Shown: one piece after another, positions 11,701 through 23,509 of the stretch
Numbering within the stretch: position 1 is the first letter of the stretch
How the letters are laid out: each line of letters opens with the position of its first letter
Origin: Marisa cornuarietis
Lineage: Eukaryota > Mollusca > Gastropoda > Architaenioglossa > Ampullariidae
NCBI GenBank assembly: GCA_004794655.1
Contig: SMMW01000017.1
Span: 932,501 to 996,500 of the forward strand
Length of the DNA: 64,000 nt
Reading direction: 5' to 3'
Position numbers and translations under genes: made by a program
The notes under the pieces: model-generated
The model's input: the letters and a program-made list of their open reading frames with translations, nothing else
Told to the model about the DNA's origin: nothing
Database searches by the model: none

Positions 11701-14700
11701 GATAATAAACACAATTTCTTTTTGTAGTACCTTTTATTTTGTTCACGAACACGCCAATGACATTAGTAAGAGGATGATTGTGGAGAGGGCACGAGTAAAT
11801 GTTGCTCCACGTAAAATGATGTTCTGGCTAGAACTACATGTCATCCATTGCAAACTTATGTTTAAGAGTAGACTTTACACGGGAATTGTTTGTACCGTTT
11901 AAACGTCGTTTTGTTGTTGTTCTTTTTCAAATTGTTGTGTTTCTAGCGGTGTGTGATTTTTTGCAAATTTATACTAGCCGCCATTTTATAATTATATATA
12001 TAATATATTTACTGCAAACTTTCTATCTTGAATGGCATTACTGCCTTCACGCACCCATATCTTCCATAATCATTCGAAAATAATTTTATAAAATAAAAAG
12101 AGAAAGGTATGATCTCACTAAAACATGGGCAGAAAAATCAAGGGGCTGAGAATGTAAAACTGCATGTCATTGGCCAAGTACCAGGACTGCGCCATACACT
12201 GCAAATACAAGAAACTGGTAAAAGCGTGTTCTAAAAAACCAATTCTGTAAAATGTAATTTGAATTTCTCACTATTCTTGCTACAACAAACGGGACTTACT
12301 TAACAGAAAAGTCAGAAGACACGAGACAGCAACACTTACCATCTCTTCGGTGTGTACCAGATTGTTGATGTACAGCAAGTTCCTCCACCAGTAGGAGTTG
12401 CAGTTGTCTCTGTCCCCGAATGATGCCGGCCACAAGGGTCCGTCCCCCCAGTACGGGGATAGACATGCGTAGACCATGATGACCAGCATGTAAGCTGGGG
12501 TCAGTCTGTAACAAAGCGATGTCATGAGGCAGGTCCATGATTATTAAGTAAAGAGATAATGAACAAACCAACAAAAGAATGAGCTGACTGACTAGCCGCT
12601 AGCTAATGAGCTAACTACATGATGTCATCGTTGTTTTGTCTTTCTGGGAGAGGTCAGAAGACTTAACTGCATGGAGAGATCACAGGACCCCTAACTACAT
12701 AGTTTCAATGCAGGTATTTCACAAAGCTAAACGATAATCTAACTAGACAACAGTCGCTGTACCTCCAGAACCGATGAAAGTAGAACATGAACCAGTTGAG
12801 TTTTCCGTTCCTCTTTTTCATTTCCTTCAAAGTTAGATATGCCACCAGCAGTCCGCTGTTAACAGTAAATATGCAATATTTGATATGTAAAGTTAAATAA
12901 TGTTGCTAGATAAAAGTGTACAATGAATCAAGTATACTAATAAATAAAACTTATATATATATATATATCAAAGATTCTTTGATTTTAAAAATAAAGCTGA
13001 TTTAAAGAGAAAGGCTTTTCGATGCAGTTGTTTCTTGAAAAGACAGCGACTTCCAGTAAGACACATTCTACACACCAACCTTTCATTCGCACACAGCACT
13101 TTCATTACATCCTGCACTTAGTGTACACTAAGTATTCTTCACTGGAGATTACCTGAGAGCAAAGAAACTGTCCACCGACACAGTGGCGCTGGTAATTGTT
13201 TGCGCGGTCCAACGCTGAATAAAGGCGGACAGGTACCTCCCCGCATTTTCTGAAATACACGTACAATCTTCTTAGGACGATGAGCCTAAAAATAGGCTTT
13301 GCCGACAGAAGGCGATGAGCCTTTTTTTAGGCTTTGCTATAGGGGTCCAAGAAAAGCTCTTCCATTGGTTGACCTGGTTGAAACCAACCAATCAGAAAGT
13401 TTGTTTCTATTGTCGTCTTCTTCCGGCATGTTTTGTAGCTTTTTTGGATTTATTCGGTGCGATTTTGCGATTTTTGCGAATTTTTTATTGAACAGTTTCC
13501 CGGAGGATGGTTTTGTTGGTGACACTAGAGAAAAATATGTAGTTGAAAGCGACTATAAGCAACGATTTTAAAGATATTTGAGCCTTTCTGTTTGCTGCTA
13601 ATTGATAGTTTTTGCCGATGTTTTCGATGAAGACAGGTGTTCCATGCAGATAAGTTGAATGTATTAATTTTTTTGAATAGTAAACTGTGCATTTTTTAGA
13701 TTATTATTGTTAACAGAGTAAAACTAGGAATTTTTTTTATTATTTTTATTGCAAAGTTTAAATATTTTTCTTTCAAAAACTGTATAGGTTTCTTGGTCTT
13801 ATGTTTACCTGAGAGCAGCAATAATTAAAAGAACCACCCACCCAGCACGGCTTCACCGTCTTAAGTTATACGCCATGCTTTCGTTGCGGCAATTTAGCTT
13901 TGCCATCGACCTAAGAGGGTGAGCTGCATACAACTGTTAGAAGGATATAGGGAATAGGCATTTTGAAGGTTTTCTGCTTACAGTTTGGTTTTATGCTACT
14001 CACATATGCTTACTACACTTTTTGGTTCTATGTGGCTTACCACATTAAATGCGAAAAGGTTGAACTAACATCTGTGAACTTTGGTCTCAGAGTTACGGCT
14101 CGTGGCCAATTCGCCGTTGTGCAAGTGGCTTAGAGATATTGAACAGAGGGTAAGCTGGGACGGGAAGAATTGAATACTATTTTATACAGTAATATTTTTT
14201 TCATCTGAAAGATTTACTTTTAAGGTTGGAAAGACGTTCAGGAAAAAAAGGACAAATCACCTGCTAAGGACATTGGAAACAGGAAGCTGTGACCCAGGAC
14301 GACCCAGGTCATGCTCAGGAAGCGGATGCCGTGGATGCAGGTCAGGCTGCCGGGTGTTTGGCGAGTGGACAACAGCTTGGAGCCATTGGTGTAGATGGAG
14401 AAGGCGATGAGAAACCTGCTAAAGAAACCTGAACACCGCATGTGTACAGGGAAACAAGGTCATTAGAGGGTCTTATTAGATAATGATTCGGCTTTGATCT
14501 TAGCAAGGATGTGACATTTACGGTCTCCTTATTCTTCTTCTCCTTCTTATTCCTTTTCATCCCCAGTGGGCCGCAACTACACCACGCCACCGAACCCGGT
14601 TCTGGGCCTCCCTCCCCAGTTGGGCCCATGTCATTCAAGCGGTCTACTTATTACAGCCTCCTAACCCGCTTAGACCAGAATAAAAATATTTCTATGTTCA

Positions 14701-17696
14701 GAAACATGGGCTTAAAATTCACGATTTTGAAGACGATATTGAAACTGCAGAGCCAGGCTCGTGGAGCACGAGCCACAATAGTAAGCGTATCGTTGCTCAT
14801 TGTGTTCTGCCAGTAGGGCCACAATCGTGCAAAGAGAAAATCACGATCGTGGAGCAGAGCTCATCGCGCTCTACCAGGTAAGCCAGTAAACTGGCGCTAC
14901 GGAGTCAGCGGGCTAAATAACTTCTCAAAAACAAAATTAAATGATACTCTTGTTCGACCCGGCTGGGATCAATCTTATGAAACCAGTTTTTAAAATATGA
15001 TTTCAAGAAATTGTTTGACATTCAAAACTTTGATACATGAGAACTGTAAGGTGAACTTTCAACCAACCAGGTTTGGGAACATAGGCTTTAACTGGATGAT
15101 TGTGTAAGAGTGGCTGACGCTCATCAACACCGACGGAGCCATTGGCCGTGAAAGCCGGTAAGTCCTGGGCCCGCCATTTGGGCATCTGGATGAAAAGGAT
15201 GTCGAGAACGGTACCGGCGACCAGCATGGCCAGCAGGACACTGCAGATGGCGCTGAGCACAGACAATAATGACGACTGAAAGGCGATGATACTATGTGGC
15301 AGTGCGCGTAAAGAAATGTCCTAAGTTAAGGTGAGGACACAGCCATGTCTGGTAACTGGCACGAGTGAAAATTCAGATTGTACAAAAGAACTTTATCTTT
15401 GGTCAGATTTAAAATTATTGTCATCAGTAAATGTATCCCTGTAAATTTTACGAAAAAGGTATCTAACACTAGTATCAAGTGGTATATGAGTCATATCATG
15501 GAGGCAAAAGATGTATACAGCTATGTCTAAATAGAAAAGGAGGGAAATGGTTAAGTTTACAATAATTTTCTCACTTACATGGCGACTTTGGCTTTTGTAT
15601 CCAGCGGATTATCCTTCTCGCGACACGTTACTTGCACAGTCAGTGACGAGTTCAGTAGAGTAAGAACTGAAAACAAACCACCCAAATTAGCGGAAGATTC
15701 TCGACCGAATCTGGGCATCTCTTCCACCAGTTATTAACAACAGAAAGTAAATAAGGTAAGTTAGGGTGGATGGAAAAAATTATGGTCTGTATTTTGTTAA
15801 CCCTTTTATTAACTAGAATCAGCGTCAAATGCTTAAGGAGATGTGCTATCTCGAATACTCCTACGGTTCTTTATGAAAGAACAATTAAAATTACCAGACT
15901 TATTCGCCCGAGCAAATTGCAGTCGCTACTCGAGATACGACGTATTTGAGATACCAAAGGCATTTCCTATGACCATCGACCAATTAGTGGAGATTGGATC
16001 AAGCACATCAAAAGGGAAGGGAGGGGGCCGAGTGTAAGTTCCCAGACTAAAGCAGGTGGGAGATCTGACATTGCCACCAAACGTACATATATTGAGAGGT
16101 TAGTGAACTTTACTCACCATCTGTCAGAAGCGAGGTCATGTCGGTGCTAGAACAGGTACTAGGAACACACAGTCCTATCGACAGGCTCACAGGGAAGAAA
16201 GAACCTTGAGGTGGCTGTGAAAGAAAGTCATCTCTATTTTTAGACCGCTAACGACTTATTGAAAGGTATTTTAGAAGACACTTTTTATTTATTCAGACGT
16301 CAATTTCTCATATAAAAAAAATCCACAAAATAAAAAGCGATTATTCAATACAGTGGTATGGAGGAGCAGAGTGTCTTTGTGGTCCAGCAGTTCTACACTT
16401 CCTCGTTGACCTTTGGTCTGGCAAAAGTTATATTAAACTGATTATTTCTAGACCTCAAGTACTACGGCACTTGTACTCACAGGACCCAGTGGCACAGTGG
16501 CCGTGCAGTACTGGCCGGAGAACTGACTCGACTGGTTCCCGTCAGAGCGGATGGAGAAGCACAGGTCGTAGGCGCCCGGCCAGATGATGTTGCCGTCCAG
16601 TATGCCTGGCTTGGGTTTGCCGGCAGCATCCACCACTAGAAAGACAACAATATGTCTGCTTCTAAATTTTGTCTCGATGCCAGTCCCCTAGCCTGGCTCC
16701 TTCACTGGGTTCCAGCGGCTTCTTAAGAATCACCTCATAGAAATGAGTTTCAATCACTAACCAGCTCCTTGGACTGTTTTCATGGGATCACTGCACTTTA
16801 CATTCTTTAAGCCTCAACAATGACATGAATTTATATTTATTCCTTTCTTCATCTTCATCCATGACATTAGGTTGAATAATGTATGTATTCGAGTGTGTGT
16901 TTATGTATGTTTATATGTGTGGATGTATACCAGTTCACAAAAGTATGAATTTTCCGGTTCACCTCCCCCTACCAAACACGAGAAAATATTAACAGCGAAA
17001 CATTTCAGAGATCTTTGATTGGCAGAATCAGAAGCCCCCTCCCCTATAATGTCTTACCCCCACCCCAACTCTGAATGCTTTAAAACCATAAAACAAACAC
17101 TTAACCTAACCGTAACACACCCCTCAAATAGTTCACTTAATTAGAATAATTATAAATATAATGATTAAACACACATTAATTAAATAAAATAATTATAAAT
17201 ATTATTTAGTTACATTAAATCATGACCCCCCCAACCTCTACCCATCTAAGCTCTCAGTTGGCTGTAAATACCCAACCACTCACCCACTATCTACATATAC
17301 GTTTATTTGAGCACCAAACTCACTCCGCACGGCCCACATCTGTCTCTGTGTCAGCGCCATGGTGGTGGCGACGGTGTCGTTGGCACACACCTCCGCTGCC
17401 ACGACACTTGATGATGCGGTCGACGACGACGACGACAAGGTAGTGGCGGAGGTGAGCACAGCCTGCTGGACGGTGGCGCTGGACAAAGTCGACAGGTTCT
17501 CCACATCCTGGGCTGCGATGACGGTGGCGGGGTCCGCGGTGGCGCCCCTGGTGAGACGAGACGCCGTGTCCAGGCGCTCCGCGTACGTTGCTCCTGCAGC
17601 AGCGTCTGCAGCAGTGTGGACGCAGGGCATCACCAGCAACAGCAGCAACCACGGTCCTGGCAGAGCCACGACATGGCGGCAAGCAGCAGATCTCAT
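8709..17696 (-). CDS. NRF-6-like membrane acyltransferase, copy 2 (complete)
   Basis: Fifteen coding exons in transcript order: 17324-17696, 16481-16635, 16118-16214, 15579-15666, 15068-15252, 14261-14428, 13153-13249, 12763-12855, 12340-12505, 12119-12198, 11360-11488, 10698-10815, 10215-10401, 9203-9345, 8709-8861. All introns are GT-AG, phases close, and the spliced frame is 2232 nt (743 codons plus TGA). Order of parts: signal peptide (exon 1, PGPWLLLLLVM), Ser-rich stretch, Cys-containing NRF ectodomain (VCANDT, YDLC, GQYCTA, GLCVPSTC), first transmembrane helix in exon 5 (SVLLAMLVAGTVLDILF), then the Acyltransferase_3 domain from exon 6 with HGIRFLSMTWVVLGH, whose His is the likely catalytic residue, and about ten further helices to exon 15. 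An in-frame ATG at 17717 exists but lies before the predicted acceptor (GCGACAG), so the start at 17696, as in copies 3 and 4, is preferred. Such proteins are thought to transfer acyl groups to lipids or other substrates; the substrate is unknown. Confidence 0.93.
9690..10190. other. Copy-2-specific insertion in intron 13
   Basis: Between exons 14 and 13. The matching intron of copy 3 (29362-29807) lacks most of this sequence. It includes a (GA)n run near 9876-9892 and a block at about 10025-10150 with repeated GGGACGAAACGG- and CTGAGACGATTTGAC-like words, perhaps part of an interspersed repeat. No coding sequence was recognised. Confidence 0.45.
10816..11265 (+). repeat. Internal duplication with two tRNA-like SINE heads in copy 2 intron 11
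   Basis: Two related units, about 10812-10985 and 10995-11180. Each starts with a copy of the exon-12 acceptor flank (CTGTGGAAC...GGACAGTGTATTTAAGTG) and ends with a tRNA-like segment (TGGTTAGTACACTCGACTGTG...GTTCGAGACC and TGGTCAGTGCATTCGAGTGTG...GATCGAGACC). Copy 3 has the counterpart at about 30425-30760, so the structure predates the copy 2/3 split. The second unit continues into a 3' SINE-like body to about 11265. Confidence 0.6.
13271..13915. mobile_element. Putative non-autonomous DNA element (MITE-like), 645 bp
   Basis: The ends are inverted matches: CTTAGGACGATG at 13271-13282 and CATCGACCTAAG at 13904-13915, 11 of 12 paired. It lies in intron 6 of copy 2. The same intron in copy 3 goes directly from GTACAAT to GATGAGC (about 34224-34238), an apparent empty site. 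The interior is AT-rich with GCCTTTTTTTAGGC-like palindromes and no transposase. A clean target-site duplication is not seen, so element type and exact ends are provisional. Confidence 0.55.
14532..14640 (-). mobile_element. Short RTE-type LINE 3' end with target-site duplication
   Basis: These 109 bases match the 3' end of the larger RTE element at 53.8 kb on the same strand: the (GAA)n-type tail followed by the GGGCCGCA, CCACGCC and GTTCTGGGC segments. It is flanked by GGTCTCCTTA (14522-14531) and GGTCTACTTA (14641-14650), a 10-bp target duplication with one difference. It is absent from the matching place in copy 3 (about 34860), so it inserted after the duplication. Confidence 0.8.
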
Positions 17697-18000
17697 TGTT
17701 GTGCTCTGTCGCCACATACAAAGGTTTAAAGACCATTAGCCAAATAAATAAATAAATAAATAAATAATAGTCTTGATGTCATCGTGCCGGTGACAGGCAA
17801 ATTGTACAAGCCTACGAGTTACAAGCATAATTACAAACCTCAGCTCTTCGTGCCGTGATGTGTGTGTTCCTTGTGGTTAGTACCAACAGGAGAATACGTT
17901 TCCTACACAACCCTTAAAGGTCAAGCCGACCGCAACATTATTTCTTTATGATCGGGTTAAGCTCGTTTTAAAATAATAATTCCCAAAATCTGAGTACATA

Positions 18001-18678
18001 ATGGTCCTTAATTTTAAAGATATAAGCCTTCAAACATCGGCATTCTCACCTGCAACTAGGAAGGCGCGGAAAAAAGTACTCTCCTGTACTGAAGAGTTCT
18101 TTCACGTCATCGAAGTATTTGTAACAACGAATGTGCATATCTTCGAGTCAAATGAAGAAACATCGCTCAGGTTCTCGTTTTCAAGAAGCAATTTTGTTCG
18201 CCCCAAAAATGAAACAGCTGAATTTGGAACACAGCCCTACAGATTGGAACTTTATTTAGAAGCTTTGGATGAAGTTAAAAATAATGAAATGGTCCAAACT
18301 GAATTCATTCAACAGACTGGTAAGTCAATCACATCAAAATTTAAAGGGCAACAATAGTTACAACTGAGTGCTGATAAGGATTTTTTACAATTAAAAATAT
18401 AATGATAGTTTGAAACATATTTATCGATGTAAAAACTTGTTTCTTCCTCATTTAGCTGCATGCAAAATTTTCTATTTACTTACTGATACTCGCACGTGTT
18501 CCCGTTAAAGCTCCTTATGATATGTTTATCACCTTCAATTCTTTTTTTTAATTTTTTTTTAGCTGTTTCGATCACGCACATCAACGGTGCCCTCCGACTG
18601 TCAGTTGTTGTTATCATTATGCTGGATAAAGATACGACTGATGATGTGTTTGTGACTGTCACACGATGTTACTTGTAG
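18001..18678 (+). CDS. Possible small two-exon gene, function unknown
   Basis: An ORF starting at ATG 18001 leads into a strong donor (ACTG|GTAAGTC, exon end 18319). A pyrimidine-rich acceptor (TTTTTTTTTAG) precedes 18563, and joining keeps the frame through ITHINGALRL to a TAG at 18678, giving 435 nt or 144 codons. An in-frame stop lies just upstream of the ATG. There is no signal peptide; the second exon has a short hydrophobic stretch (LSVVVIIML). No known domain recognised. It lies within a block absent from copy 3 and opposite to the NRF genes, so it could also be part of an old insertion or a chance ORF pair. Expression data would decide. Confidence 0.33.
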
Positions 18679-20119
18679 ACCAGACGGTGTAGAAACTGTC
18701 GATGTTGCCTATCTGGTGCTTGATCTACCAGCAGTCGTAGTTGGTTTTAACATCTCGTGCTGTTGTATAGTAAGCACTGCTGTAGGAATAAGATTTCTTC
18801 GTTTTACTGAAAGTCCAAGACTTGTACTGTATAAGTGACTGGATAACAATCGATTTTGAAATGCTTTGAGCAAATTCTTGAGTACGGTGTGGGGACCAAG
18901 TTCACATGGCAGGTTTGAACAAAGTTACTCCACTGGCGTTTGCTGCCATTATCTTTAGGATTTCCTCAATGAGTACAAACTAACTCCATCTGAGTGTCGA
19001 AGAGAACATTCAGCAACAGCACAATGTGTCTTGGTCAGTTTTCTTTTACCGAGGATTGCTTCTTTTCTCTTCGACTTATGCTTGTGCAAACGGTGCTATT
19101 TTTAGAAATACGTTCGTTTCGTCACTTCCTGTTTTCTCGACAAATCCATGTGTGCTTAAGAGAAAACTATTAATATGAAATCTTTCATGCCTCTTTGTCA
19201 TAAAATACCACCGGAACATGTTTTTGCGATACTTTGTGCTCTTCTTCCAGCGGTCTTTGCTCAGCAATCGGGTTGGGCTTTAAGGTTTTTGACAGCATGG
19301 AGCTATTTATGAATGGTTTACCCTATTATTATGATTCACGTAATTACAAATTTATGTTGATATGAGAAAAATCTCTTATGAATTTCGAGTTCCGGTTTTT
19401 GATTATTGTTTGCGTTTTCCTCATTTGTTATGTAAATTGATTAAACTAAAGATAATTAATGTGTTTTCTTGTCCACAGCAACAAACGTTAAGAATTGTAT
19501 TAGAGGTCGGGGGTTGAAGTGTAGGAAAGATGTGGATTTTAATGTGAGTCCTGCCGACAGGGGGGTCATATTGTGATACTATGGGGCTATTTTACTAAAC
19601 AGACAATGGTGCGAGATCCTGCTTGCCAGCAATTTTTTTATTATAGAGTTTACGACTTTGCGATGAAAATGCCCGTTTACCTGCACAAAGAGTAAAATAT
19701 GGCTGACATATTTTCATGTACTCTCCTGTAGTCATGATTAACATGGGTACTGTCTTTGTTCGTAATGTCTGTTTACTTGATAGTCCTCCGTCCAAGTCTG
19801 GTTAGAGTTAGACACAATGGGTGGATTCCAATACCCCGCACGTTCATTCACATCTCTCTTTACCCCAACACACATTCAATTGCCACTGTCTTATTTAATG
19901 TAAGATTATGATTTAAATGATTTAGTTACAGTCGAAGACAAGTACACATTTCTCATAATTATTATGTTTTAATACATAGAGAGGTATAAATATATTTATT
20001 TAATTTGGTTCATTCCAGTTATTTCCTAATTACCCATAATGCATTGCGGCCGTGATCTGTTCACGCATTGCAGTACAAGTGATCGGCCTACAAGTGGTTT
20101 GCCAGGTCCGATATAGATT

Positions 20120-20529
20120 CCTGACCGGGTACATGTGTATCTATTCTAAGCTATAAGTCTCCTGACCGGGTACATCTGTATCTATTCTAAGCTATAAGTC
20201 TCCTGACCGGGTACATCTGTATCTATTCTAAGCTATACGTCTCCTGACAGGGTACATCTGTATCTATTCTAAGCTATAAGTCTCCTGACCGGGTACATCT
20301 GTATCTATTCTAAGCTATAAGTCTCCTGACCGGGTACATCTGTATCTATTCTAAGCTATAAGTCTCCTGACCGGGTACATCTGTATCTATTCTAAGCTAT
20401 ACGTCTCCTGACAGGGTACATCTGTATCTATTCTAAGCTATAAGTCTCCTGACAGGGTACATCTGTATCTATTCTAAGCTATAAGTCTCCTGACCGGGTA
20501 CATCTGTATCTATTCTAAGCTATAAGTCA
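20120..20529. repeat. 41-bp minisatellite, 10 units
   Basis: Ten tandem units of 41 bp beginning CCTGACCGGGTACATCTG, starting at 20120, 20161, 20202, 20243, 20284, 20325, 20366, 20407, 20448 and 20489. Variants differ at one or two sites (CCGGG/CAGGG, ATAAGT/ATACGT, ATGTG/ATCTG). The variants recur in order (units 4 and 8 share ATACGT just before and CAGGG), suggesting duplication of multi-unit blocks. Copy 3 has only one degenerate unit at about 37970-38005. Confidence 0.97.
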
Positions 20530-21575
20530 GTGCTGCACTAACACAAGCATTTTGTTCTTCCCTCTCTTATCTCCGTAATATCTATCACGACACTTGCTCT
20601 ACTTTATTCCCTGGCAGGTTAGTCTACGTTTGCCTTAATTTACTGTACTCAAGTGGTCTTTCAAGACCTATACAGGGTACCTGCACCCGGTGTATCTATT
20701 CCGTCAATGACTGAAAGTCACGTGACGATTGCAGAAGACAGCTGGAGCTCGTTTCCTACACCTCAACAGCTCGCCGCCTCTGTTCATCTCGAAATATCCA
20801 TCAGGCTTTCAACCCATCTGTTCTAAAAGGTGCACAGGCTTCGGACTCAACAAAGAACGAATAGATGAAACCTTCGTGTCATTTCTCTGCGACATTGAAT
20901 GTGGTCCTGGGTTTTTGATTCAGTTTCTAGCTCATTCTGACACCTGAGTTTGATAGGAGGGGGAAACTACTGTTGCACTTGTTTGTTTTATTTTATTTTT
21001 TCGGTTAAATTCTTTCTTTTGTCATGTTTAGAGCGCCTTTTCCGCACCCTGCAACAAAAGATTTCCCATCTGTCGCAGCTGACACTGCCAAATATTTTTT
21101 CCAGTCAAAACAAACCTCAATACCCCATCTCTCTGCTCTTACAAACGTTCACGTTTGTGTTACCTGTTGTCTTTTACGCCTTACTAAAGGTCTTTGTTTA
21201 CAACTGTCTCCATGCTACTACCCCGGGGACGTAGACCGTATGTTAAATAGTTTAGGAGAGCAACAGAGACTATTTTTACAACTGTACAAGGATATAATAA
21301 GGATTCACCTTCGGTAAATCACTATATCGGTGTTCGCTTATCCGTATGTGTATTTTAACACCCGAAAGAATGTACTTTGCAAAAAGACTCGGTTCAAACA
21401 AGTGCACTTTAAGACGCTATACCCCTCGTATACTTTAATACATCGCTCAGTTATAGGGCCACGTAAGGTTGGCATACGTCGCCCTTTGTTTACTTTCTCA
21501 GGTCTAAGATAACATCACTGAAACAATAACACACCGAAGAAATTGCGATATACGTATGGTCAATGTCCTGATTTT

Positions 21576-21576
<1 letters not shown>

Positions 21577-21631
<55 letters not shown>

Positions 21632-21648
21632 GCACGCACGCACGCACA
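21577..21648. repeat. (CA)n microsatellite with (CACG) end
   Basis: Pure CA run followed by several CACG units. Copy 3 has only a very short CA run at the equivalent place (about 39040). Confidence 0.95.
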
Positions 21649-21978
21649 GAGATAGAGAGAGGAGGGGGTGGAGCGAACCAGTCACGTGGAATGTTCACTC
21701 GGAACATGGTGTACAGTCTGTACACGTTACACGACGATGCAGTTTAATATCCGTGACTTAAATGAAGCGAGAAGTCGACAGTTGACAACAAGGTCACACC
21801 TAGAAAAGTTAGTGACAGAAATCAACCTTCATGAAGTCCGATTTTTTTTTAATTGTTCGTTGCTTTCCAGGCATCACAAAACGGAAGTAATCCTAGGAGG
21901 TTGGTGGGGGGTGAAAGAGAAAAAATTATGAACTTTAGTCGACGCCATCTCATTCTCAGTGACCTTAAAAAAAAACAA

Positions 21979-21998
21979 ACACACACACGCACGCATGT

Positions 21999-22050
<52 letters not shown>

Positions 22051-22144
22051 CAGTATCATTATTTCTTCACCTTCCAAGGGATACTGAGACACTATATATA
22101 TGTTTACACAGTGCCATCCAACCCTTATATACAGTAGCTCGCGC

Positions 22145-22173
<29 letters not shown>
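21979..22173. repeat. (CA)n and (GC)n(CA)n microsatellites
   Basis: CA runs at about 21979-22042 and a (GC)n-(CA)n compound at about 22141-22173, separated by ordinary sequence. Confidence 0.9.
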
Positions 22174-22175
<2 letters not shown>

Positions 22176-22521
22176 CTTTCACATTCACTGGTCACTACCT
22201 CATGATACATTACCCACACATTTCAGATTGACCATTGACTGTATGCGTATATATATATATATATCAAAACGCGTATGCGAGTACGCATATATGCCTGCAG
22301 GGAATGAGGAAAGAGAATTTATTGACCTCCCCCCCCCCAAAGCAGGGCTGTTTCTAAGAGGTATTTATCACTGCCTCATATTGCCAAAAATGTAGCTATT
22401 TTTGATCACATTTTGCATGTTATAACAGTATTACCACAAGACATTTTACAAATATATACAAATTTAAAATACTTGCTTACGGTTACAGCAAGGGAATAGT
22501 TATTTGTAGCGAGTACAAAGT

Positions 22522-22557
<36 letters not shown>

Positions 22558-22779
22558 TCTCTCTCTCTCACATACACAGAGAGGGTCAGACAAAGCAGCA
22601 TCAGTTACGATAAACAATGATACTAATATTTAGCTGTTGTTCGACACGATAACACGTCCACCGAGAAGACATTTTAACCCTGGTGAGTACATGATCCTTA
22701 AACACGACAAAAACATATGAACAAGAATGAAAGAATAAAGATTATCATACAACTAGTAGTAGTCGGAACAGACACAGCA

Positions 22780-23160
22780 ATTATAATCATTAACGAAAGA
22801 ACGAATCAACAATTCCTTATCACCAAGAAAATGTAACTCCTCACCAACTCCTCACTATAGTTATCCCCCTTGCTTGATGAAATTTACCGCTGACATTACT
22901 TGATAATATCGACGATAACGTCCCGGTCGTCAAGTAATAAAGCAAAGCGAGAGATTAACCAGGTGAAAGTTGAACAGAACCGCGGGATAGTATGAACTGA
23001 CAGTGTGAGTGGACAAAATCAGAGCAAGAAGAGCCGCAGCCATGTTTTACCTGTGTCCGTGAGCCAGTGCCAGTCAACACCTCTTCTGATTCCAGTAACT
23101 GAAAGCCCTTCTCCACCTGACTGGAAATAGTTGTAGGCACTGGGTTACACACAACACACC
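22780..23160 (-). promoter_or_regulatory. Near-identical upstream block shared with 39715-40090; possible leader exon
   Basis: About 380 bases appear identical or nearly so to 39715-40090 while the flanks on both sides differ by substitutions and indels. On the gene strand it contains TATTTCCAG followed by about 70 bases and then GGACACAG|GTAAAAC, a plausible acceptor-exon-donor set for a non-coding leader exon. A 65-codon frame across it is identical in both copies, but the non-coding neighbouring bases are equally identical, so coding is not favoured. Function is inferred only from conservation and position. Confidence 0.4.
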
Positions 23161-23509
23161 TTTCTGTCTACCTGTCTGTACAGGGTGTCGATCATACAGG
23201 TGCCGCCACCACACGTACACAGACCTTCGTACATCAACACTCGTGAGGTCGGTATGTAGCACGCAGTATCACACAGCAGCACACAGCACAGCTTCCTGCG
23301 GTTCAAGCGAAGCTGCGTGTGGAGGAGCACGACTGTGTCCCTGTGACACTCAACACTGCGCCACTGCTGTGTAGTCCCACGTGACCTGGGATGGTCTTCA
23401 GTTTGGAGCACTGCTATGTGTCCGTGTGTGACACAGAGAGACAGAGACAAAGGGATTGGGTGTCAATGAATGTGCACTTGTGTGTGTCCATGCAAAACTA
23501 TAGCACAGA

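Noticed and set aside
17717..17717. Upstream in-frame ATG as start of copy 2 (and 50127 for copy 4)
   Set aside because: Both lie before predicted splice acceptors and copy 3 has no equivalent; the shared MRS/MRT start is preferred.
17359..17739. 126-codon plus-strand ORF opposite exon 1 of copy 2 (and similar at 37258-37794 and 49757-50020)
   Set aside because: Antisense shadow of the GC-rich first exon; the sense frame has the signal peptide, cysteines and matching splice sites in all copies.
20120..20529. Repeat array resembling a CRISPR at first sight
   Set aside because: Head-to-tail units of constant 41 bp with no variable spacers, in a eukaryotic intron: a minisatellite.
22955..23152. 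65-codon ORF identical in two places (also 39888-40085)
   Set aside because: The identity extends equally into surrounding non-coding bases, so it gives no evidence for a protein.
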